Notes under the pieces: model-generated
What the model was told of the DNA's origin: nothing
The model's input: the letters and a program-made list of their open reading frames with translations, nothing else
Database searches by the model: none
Made by a program: the position numbers and the translations under genes
Shown: positions 6,117 through 11,091 of the stretch, piece after piece
Numbering within the stretch: the stretch's first letter is position 1
Layout of the letters: each line of letters starts with the position of its first letter
Source: JADDRA01 sp035553895
GTDB taxonomy: Bacteria; Actinomycetota; Acidimicrobiia; Acidimicrobiales; CADCSY01
Length of the DNA stretch: 11,091 nt
Reading direction: 5' to 3'
NCBI GenBank assembly: GCA_035553895.1
Contig: DATMJI010000027.1
Location: forward strand, 1 to 11,091

Positions 6117-7514
6117 ATGACCCTATGGCAGGGGCGGTTCGAGGGGCGCCCGGACGAGGGGCTGCTGGCATTCAGTGCCAGCCTGTCGTTCGACCAGCGC
6201 CTGGCGGCCGACGACGTGGCCGGCTCGCGCGCCCACGTCCGGGGCCTCGGCCGGGCCGGCGTGCTCGACGACGACGAGGTGGCGGCAGTCCTCGCCGCCC
6301 TGGATCAGGTGGGAGACGAGCTGGCGGCCGGGGAGCTCACCTTTGTTCCCGACGACGAGGACATCCACACCGCCGTCGAGCGCCGGGTCACCGAGCTGGC
6401 GGGACCCGCCGGGGCCAAGCTGCACACCGGACGCAGTCGCAACGACCAGGTGGCCACCGACCTGCGCCTGTGGTGCAAGCGGGAGCTGGCTGCCGTGGCC
6501 CAGGCGGTGATGGCGCTCCAGGACGTCCTGCTCGACCGGGCGGTGGGGGCCGGCGATGCCTACCTCCCGGGGTATACCCATTTGCAACGGGCCCAGCCCG
6601 TGCTGGTGGCCCACCACCTGCTGGCCCACGGCTGGGCCCTGGCCCGCGACGTCGACCGCCTCCTCGACGCCCGCCGCCGTCTCGACGTCTCGCCTCTCGG
6701 CGCCGGCGCCCTGGCCGGGTCGTCGCTGGCCCTCGATCCCGAGGGCGTGGCTGCCGAACTCGGCTTCGGTGCCGCCTTCGACAACAGCCTCGACGCCGTC
6801 TCCGATCGCGACTTCGTCGCCGAGGCCCTCTTCGCCCTGGCCCTGCTCGGCGTCCACCTGTCCCGCCTGGGCGAGGAGGTGGTGCTGTGGTCGAGCGACG
6901 AGGTGGGATTCTTGGGCTTGGACGACGCCTTCGCCACGGGCTCGTCCATGCTCCCCCAGAAGAAGAACCCGGACGTGGCCGAGCTGGCGCGGGCCAAGGC
7001 CGGGCGCCTCATCGGCCACCTGAGTGGCGTGCTGGCCACCCTCAAGAGCCTGCCCCTGGCCTACAACCGCGACCTGCAGGAGACCCAGGAGCCCCTCTTC
7101 GACGCTGTCGACCAACTCCGCCTGGCCCTGCCCGCCCTCGCCGGCCTGCTGGCCAGCGCCACGTTGCGCACCGACGCCATGGCCAGGGCGGCCGACAGCC
7201 CCGCCGCCGCTGCCGTCGACCTGGCCGAGTACCTGGTGAGCGCCGGGATGCCGTTCCGCCAGGCCCATGGCGTGGTGGGGGGGCTGGTGCGCCGGTGGCT
7301 CGACGGCAGTGGCGGCGGCGACCTGGCCGAGTTGGTCGCCGCCCACCCTGACCTGGGGCCCGAGGCCGCCGCCCTGCTCCGTCCCGGTGTGGCGGTCACC
7401 CGGCGTACCACCCCGGGAGGCGCCGGTCCCCGCCCCGTGGCCGCCCAGATGGAGCGCTTCCGGCGCCGCCTGGCCGAGGATCGCCAGAGGATCGGTGCCC
7501 CCCCTACCCCGTGA
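6117..7514 (+). CDS. argH: Argininosuccinate lyase ArgH
   Basis: Last step of the pathway: splits argininosuccinate into arginine and fumarate. The product is 465 residues, a full-length member of the fumarase/aspartase superfamily, active as a homotetramer. The start ATG 6117 gives the family-typical N-terminus MTLWQGRFEG. The three conserved active-site regions are present: HTGRSRNDQV (103-112), GYTHLQRAQP (152-161) with the catalytic-region His155, and the signature loop GSSMLPQKKNPD (275-286), which carries the catalytic serine. SPLGAGALAGSSL (192-204) is also diagnostic. It lies 166 bases after argG and has no strong Shine-Dalgarno, so coupling or read-through from upstream is likely. 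Its 3' end overlaps the next gene by 20 bases. Confidence 0.98.
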   Translation: MTLWQGRFEGRPDEGLLAFSASLSFDQRLAADDVAGSRAHVRGLGRAGVLDDDEVAAVLAALDQVGDELAAGELTFVPDDEDIHTAVERRVTELAGPAGAKLHTGRSRNDQVATDLRLWCKRELAAVAQAVMALQDVLLDRAVGAGDAYLPGYTHLQRAQPVLVAHHLLAHGWALARDVDRLLDARRRLDVSPLGAGALAGSSLALDPEGVAAELGFGAAFDNSLDAVSDRDFVAEALFALALLGVHLSRLGEEVVLWSSDEVGFLGLDDAFATGSSMLPQKKNPDVAELARAKAGRLIGHLSGVLATLKSLPLAYNRDLQETQEPLFDAVDQLRLALPALAGLLASATLRTDAMARAADSPAAAAVDLAEYLVSAGMPFRQAHGVVGGLVRRWLDGSGGGDLAELVAAHPDLGPEAAALLRPGVAVTRRTTPGGAGPRPVAAQMERFRRRLAEDRQRIGAPPTP

Positions 7515-8076
7515 GTTCTACCGGCGCGATCCGCGGGAGGTGGCGCCCGCCCTGCTCCATCAGGTCCTCGTGGCCGGGCCCTGCGCCGGCCTGATCGTCG
7601 AGACCGAGGCCTACTGCGGATCGGGCGATCCCGCCTCGCACGCCTTCCGGGGTCCCACCCGTCGCAACGCCACCATGTTCGGCCCCCCCGGCCACCTCTA
7701 CGTCTACTTCTCCTACGGCATGCACTGGTGCGCCAACGCCGTGTGCGGTGAGGAGGGGGAGGGGGTGGCCGTGCTCCTGCGGGGACTGCGGCCGCTGGCC
7801 GGGCTCGAGCAGATGTGGGCCCGGCGCCCGGCAGCCCGCCGGGAGCGCGACCTGTGCGCCGGCCCCGCCCGGCTGTGCCAGGCCCTCGGGCTCGACCGGG
7901 CCCACGACGGAGCCGACCTGGTCACCGGGGCCGGGGGCGTCACCATCGTGGACGAGGGTCCCGGGCCTCCGGCCGACGTGGTGTGCACCACCCGGGTGGG
8001 GATCTCGGTGGCGGTGGACGAGCCCTGGCGCTGGTACGTCGCCGGCGAGAGCGCGGTTTCCTCGCGCCGGCGATGA
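7495..8076 (+). CDS. mpg: AAG/MPG-family 3-methyladenine DNA glycosylase
   Basis: Base-excision repair enzyme that flips out and removes alkylated or deaminated purines such as 3-methyladenine and hypoxanthine. The 193-residue product matches bacterial members of the AAG (type II) family. Aligning by eye with human AAG, the catalytic glutamate of VETEAY is E38, the pocket residues Tyr127, His136 and Tyr159 correspond to Y40, H49 and Y71, and the DNA-intercalating Tyr162 corresponds to Y74 in YVYFSYGMHW. LLRGLRPLAG (94-103) is also conserved. GTG 7495 is chosen because it preserves the N-terminal 'LPREFYRRD' block and has AGAGG four bases upstream. It lies 20 bases inside argH in another frame, so the two are probably cotranscribed. 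A neighbouring mpg-tyrS pair is also known in Mycobacterium tuberculosis (Rv1688-Rv1689). No link to arginine synthesis is implied. Confidence 0.95.
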   Translation: MPPLPREFYRRDPREVAPALLHQVLVAGPCAGLIVETEAYCGSGDPASHAFRGPTRRNATMFGPPGHLYVYFSYGMHWCANAVCGEEGEGVAVLLRGLRPLAGLEQMWARRPAARRERDLCAGPARLCQALGLDRAHDGADLVTGAGGVTIVDEGPGPPADVVCTTRVGISVAVDEPWRWYVAGESAVSSRRR

Positions 8077-8087
8077 TCCGCCGGCGC
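8064..8087 (+). terminator. GC-only hairpin centred on the mpg stop codon
   Basis: GCGCCGGCG (8064-8072) and CGCCGGCGC (8079-8087) form a perfect nine-pair, all-G/C stem with loop ATGATC, which contains the mpg TGA. No T-tract follows. High-GC actinobacteria are thought to use T-less hairpins at some 3' ends, so a weak terminator or 3'-end stabiliser is plausible. The stem itself is seen directly; its function is inferred. Confidence 0.35.
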
Positions 8088-8237
8088 CACCCGGCGTCTC
8101 CGGCTGCGGAAACGGCGACGGGGCGCCGCCGGGGTACCGGAAAGGTCCCGGCCGATCCCCGCCAAGCCCGGCCGGCGCCGGGACGCCCGGACACCGGCTG
8201 GACCCTGCGGCGGGGGGCGACGACCATGGCCGGGTGA
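8073..8237 (+). other. Possible 54-codon bridging ORF between mpg and tyrS (unproven)
   Basis: ATG 8073 overlaps the mpg stop (ATGA), and the frame remains open to TGA 8235-8237, which overlaps the tyrS GTG (GTGA). The peptide would be Arg/Pro-rich and highly basic with no recognisable family. Third codon positions are mostly G or C, closer to the neighbours than in the other two bridging frames, but low complexity makes this weak evidence. The spacer otherwise shows no promoter and no T-box or other riboswitch that I can identify. Confidence 0.2.
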
Positions 8238-9541
8238 GTCCGCCTGCAGCCGTCGATGTCCTAGCCGACCTCGAGGCGCGGGGGTTGGTGCAGGACAGCA
8301 CCGACCGCCAGGCCCTGGCCCGGCGCCTGGCCGAGCCCCCCGTGACCGTCTACTGCGGCTTCGACCCCACCGCCGACAGCCTGCACGTCGGTCACCTCCT
8401 GGGGATCCTCGTGCTGCGCCGCCTGCAGCGGGCCGGCCACCGGCCTCTCGCCCTGGCCGGCGGGGCCACCGGCATGATCGGTGACCCGAGCGGCCGTTCC
8501 GAAGAGCGCACGCTGCTCGACCGCCCGACCCTGGCCGCCAACCTGGCCTCCGTCGAGGCCCAGCTGCGGCGGCTCCTGCCCGCCGCCGCGGCCGAGCCCG
8601 AGGTGGCCGTGGTCGACAACGCGTCGTGGACCGATGGGCTCGGCCTCATCGACTTCCTGCGCGACGTGGGCAAGCACGCCAGCGTCAACCAGATGTTGGC
8701 CCGGGAGTCGGTACGGGCCCGTCTGGGCAGCACCGAGGGCCTTTCCTTCACCGAGTTCAGCTACATGCTCCTCCAGGCCCACGACTTCTTGTGGTTGCAC
8801 GAGCACATGGCCTGTGATCTGCAGGTCGGGGGGTCGGACCAGTGGGGCAACATCGTGGCCGGCGTCGACCTCATCCGCCGGCGCCGCGGCCATCGGGTCC
8901 ACGGCCTCACCTGGCCCCTGCTCACCCGGGCCGACGGCACCAAGTTCGGGAAGTCGGCCGGCGACAACGTCTGGCTGGACGCCCGCCGTACCAGCCCCTA
9001 CGCCTTCTACCAGCACTGGATGCAAGTGGAGGACGCCGAGGTCGAACGCCTCTTGCTCCAGCTCACGTTGCTCGCCGTCGGTGAGGCGCGGGAGGTGGTT
9101 GCGGCCCACGGCGACCGCCCCGAGCGCCGGGACGCTCAGCGCCGGCTGGCCTTCGAGGTGACCGCCCTGGTCCATGGGCCCGAAGAGGCCGTCGCCGCCC
9201 AGGCGGCAACCGAGATCCTCTTCGGGCGCCACCCTGACGACGTCCCCGAAGGCGCCTACCGCTCGCTGGAGGGCGAGGTGGCCACCACCGTCGTGGGCGA
9301 CCCGCAGCGAGAAGCGGGCATCGCCCTCGTCGACCTCCTCGTCGACACCGGGCTGTGCGCCTCGCGCAGCGACGCCCGGCGCCAGCTGGCCCAGGGGGCG
9401 ATCTACGTCAACGGTGATCGCCGCCAGGACCCCGATGCCACCCTCGGCGCCGGCGACCTCCGCCACGGTCGCTGGGCCCTCCTGCGCCGGGGGAAGCGGG
9501 ACCACCGCCTGGTCCGGGTGGAAACCGCCAGCCGGGGTTGA
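8234..9541 (+). CDS. tyrS: Tyrosyl-tRNA synthetase TyrS
   Basis: Charges tRNA-Tyr with tyrosine using ATP. It is a class Ic aminoacyl-tRNA synthetase and usually a homodimer. The 435-residue product has the full domain order. The Rossmann catalytic domain contains YCGFDPTADSLHVGH (40-54), holding the HIGH-type HVGH, then GDPSGRSEER (83-92), the tyrosine-pocket region QVGGSDQWGNI (197-207) and KFGKS (237-241), the KMSKS equivalent. An anticodon-binding domain follows, and then a C-terminal S4 RNA-binding domain (about 366-430) with SRSDARRQLAQGAIYVNG. The start GTG 8234 gives the family-like 'DVLADLEARGLVQDSTD' N-terminus; no in-frame ATG is better placed. A G-run at 8212-8217 is too far upstream to be a good Shine-Dalgarno. 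The stop codon overlaps the -35 box of the rRNA promoter. Confidence 0.98.
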   Translation: MSPPAAVDVLADLEARGLVQDSTDRQALARRLAEPPVTVYCGFDPTADSLHVGHLLGILVLRRLQRAGHRPLALAGGATGMIGDPSGRSEERTLLDRPTLAANLASVEAQLRRLLPAAAAEPEVAVVDNASWTDGLGLIDFLRDVGKHASVNQMLARESVRARLGSTEGLSFTEFSYMLLQAHDFLWLHEHMACDLQVGGSDQWGNIVAGVDLIRRRRGHRVHGLTWPLLTRADGTKFGKSAGDNVWLDARRTSPYAFYQHWMQVEDAEVERLLLQLTLLAVGEAREVVAAHGDRPERRDAQRRLAFEVTALVHGPEEAVAAQAATEILFGRHPDDVPEGAYRSLEGEVATTVVGDPQREAGIALVDLLVDTGLCASRSDARRQLAQGAIYVNGDRRQDPDATLGAGDLRHGRWALLRRGKRDHRLVRVETASRG

Positions 9542-9566
9542 CGTTGCCGGAGGGCGCCGGTAGGGT
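9538..9566 (+). promoter_or_regulatory. rRNA operon promoter (TTGACG-17-TAGGGT)
   Basis: TTGACG (9538-9543) is separated from TAGGGT (9561-9566) by exactly 17 bases, a near-consensus housekeeping-sigma promoter for an actinobacterium. The -35 box includes the tyrS TGA, so any UP-type upstream element would lie in tyrS coding sequence. Transcription would start at about 9571-9575, giving a leader of roughly 350 bases before mature 16S rRNA. The position upstream of a boxB-like hairpin, boxA and 16S supports the assignment. Confidence 0.75.
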
Positions 9567-9649
9567 AACCACCCGCCCTGATGGTGGCTCCTACGGTCGG
9601 CTCCATGCCGATACGGGACCGCTGAGCCAGTACAGGCTCCGGGGCAACT

Positions 9650-9683
9650 TGGCACCGACGGCTCCCCCGGGAGACGTGTGCCA
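9650..9683 (+). promoter_or_regulatory. boxB-like hairpin of the rrn leader
   Basis: TGGCAC (9650-9655) pairs with GTGCCA (9678-9683). Inside, ACG pairs with CGT and CTCC (9662-9665) pairs with GGAG (9670-9673) around a CCCG loop. It stands nine bases upstream of boxA, the usual order in bacterial rrn leaders, where the hairpin and boxA together promote antitermination. Confidence 0.55.
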
Positions 9684-9692
9684 TCGATCAGG

Positions 9693-9706
9693 TGCTCCTT
9701 GATAAC
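9693..9706 (+). promoter_or_regulatory. boxA antitermination site of the rRNA operon
   Basis: TGCTCCTTGATAAC resembles the bacterial rrn boxA (TGCTCTTTAACA in Escherichia coli; mycobacterial leaders have a TTGAxAACT-type form). The site recruits NusB-S10 and the Nus complex so that RNA polymerase ignores Rho in the untranslated rRNA. It lies between the promoter and 16S, as expected. Confidence 0.7.
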
Positions 9707-9924
9707 GGAACAGAGGAAGGTTCAAAGCGAGTGCGGGCGCGCGGGCGCACGGGTCCACGGATCCGGGTGCACGGGCGTTCACAACCTTCGTAGTTCAATG
9801 CAATTTTGCATCAATATGGACAACCATTGTCCGTCTTGGTGCCAGTCGGTGACGGCCAAACCAGGACGTCACCGGCTCTCCACCGATCTCCGGGCTGGCC
9901 GGTTCGCCGGGCAGCCTGACGATC

Positions 9925-11091
<1,167 letters not shown>

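Larger units (their letters stand above)
5947..6120 (+). other. Possible 57-codon bridging ORF between argG and argH (unproven)
   Basis: A GTG at 5947 overlaps the argG stop (GTGA). Its frame stays open across the whole spacer and ends at a TGA (6118-6120) that overlaps the argH ATG (ATGA). The peptide would be rich in Ser, Arg, Pro and Gly with no recognisable domain. About a quarter of its codons end in A or T, including AGA and CTA, unlike the adjacent genes, which argues against a conserved protein. It could still serve as a re-initiation path for ribosomes. No good Shine-Dalgarno sequence is seen just before argH. Confidence 0.18.
9567..9924 (+). promoter_or_regulatory. 16S rRNA leader region with stem-loops
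   Basis: About 360 bases with no credible gene. Beyond the boxB-like and boxA sites it contains several clear hairpins: GAGCC/GGCTC (9624-9639); ATGCA/TGCAT (9798-9811) and GGACAA/TTGTCC (9818-9832) in an A/T-richer patch; CGGTGACG/CGTCACCG (9847-9874, eight perfect pairs); and a nine-pair stem with one mismatch closed by TTCG (9894-9915) just before 16S. Such elements normally help antitermination, folding and RNase processing of the precursor. The downstream partner of the 16S processing stem lies outside the window. I see no tRNA gene and no convincing second promoter. Confidence 0.7.

Noticed and set aside
8077..8233. T-box riboswitch upstream of tyrS
   Set aside because: There is a GGGGTACCGG stretch near 8134-8143 that loosely recalls the T-box antiterminator bulge, but no stem I, specifier loop or full T-box consensus is visible and the spacer is too short.
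9567..9690. Metabolite riboswitch in the region after tyrS (the GGTGGCTCCTAC stretch recalls an M-box start)
   Set aside because: The rest of the M-box or other riboswitch consensus is absent, no protein gene follows, and a promoter, boxB-like hairpin, boxA and 16S gene explain the region as an rRNA leader.

Overview
The window reads as chromosomal DNA from a high-GC actinobacterium. The 16S rRNA fragment at the right end has features I associate with class Acidimicrobiia (for example the 'acctgggtttgacatg' stretch near 10892-10907). That placement is from memory, not from a search. Every recognised gene is on the + strand, and all the protein genes except argD stop at TGA.

Layout: positions 2-7514 hold most of an arginine biosynthesis operon in the classic actinobacterial order, argJ (5' end missing), argB, argD, argF, argR, argG, argH. 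argC would be expected just left of the window. Together these enzymes take glutamate through acetylated intermediates to ornithine, then citrulline, argininosuccinate and arginine. ArgJ recycles the acetyl group, ArgB is the usual feedback-inhibited step, and ArgR is the arginine-sensing repressor encoded inside its own target operon. Most junctions are 4-base ATGA or GTGA overlaps, so the genes are probably translationally coupled. Next come an AAG-family 3-methyladenine DNA glycosylase (7495-8076) that overlaps argH by 20 bases, and tyrS (8234-9541). From 9538 rightwards lies the start of a ribosomal RNA operon: a consensus-like promoter whose -35 box overlaps the tyrS stop codon, a leader with a boxB-like hairpin and a boxA antitermination site, and about 1.17 kb of 16S rRNA cut off by the window end.

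I found no mobile element, CRISPR array, phage gene or unknown multi-gene system; this is mostly core housekeeping DNA. The points worth a second look are small. (1) An in-frame TAG cuts argD about 14 codons before its apparent ancestral end. (2) ArgJ carries a five-residue insertion directly before its self-cleavage threonine. (3) All three protein-gene spacers longer than 100 bases contain strong hairpins. (4) Each of those spacers is also crossed by an open frame that overlaps the upstream stop and the downstream start; in the argD-argF spacer this holds only if the upstream stop is taken as the TGA beyond the TAG. (5) The rRNA promoter and antitermination leader can be read at base resolution.
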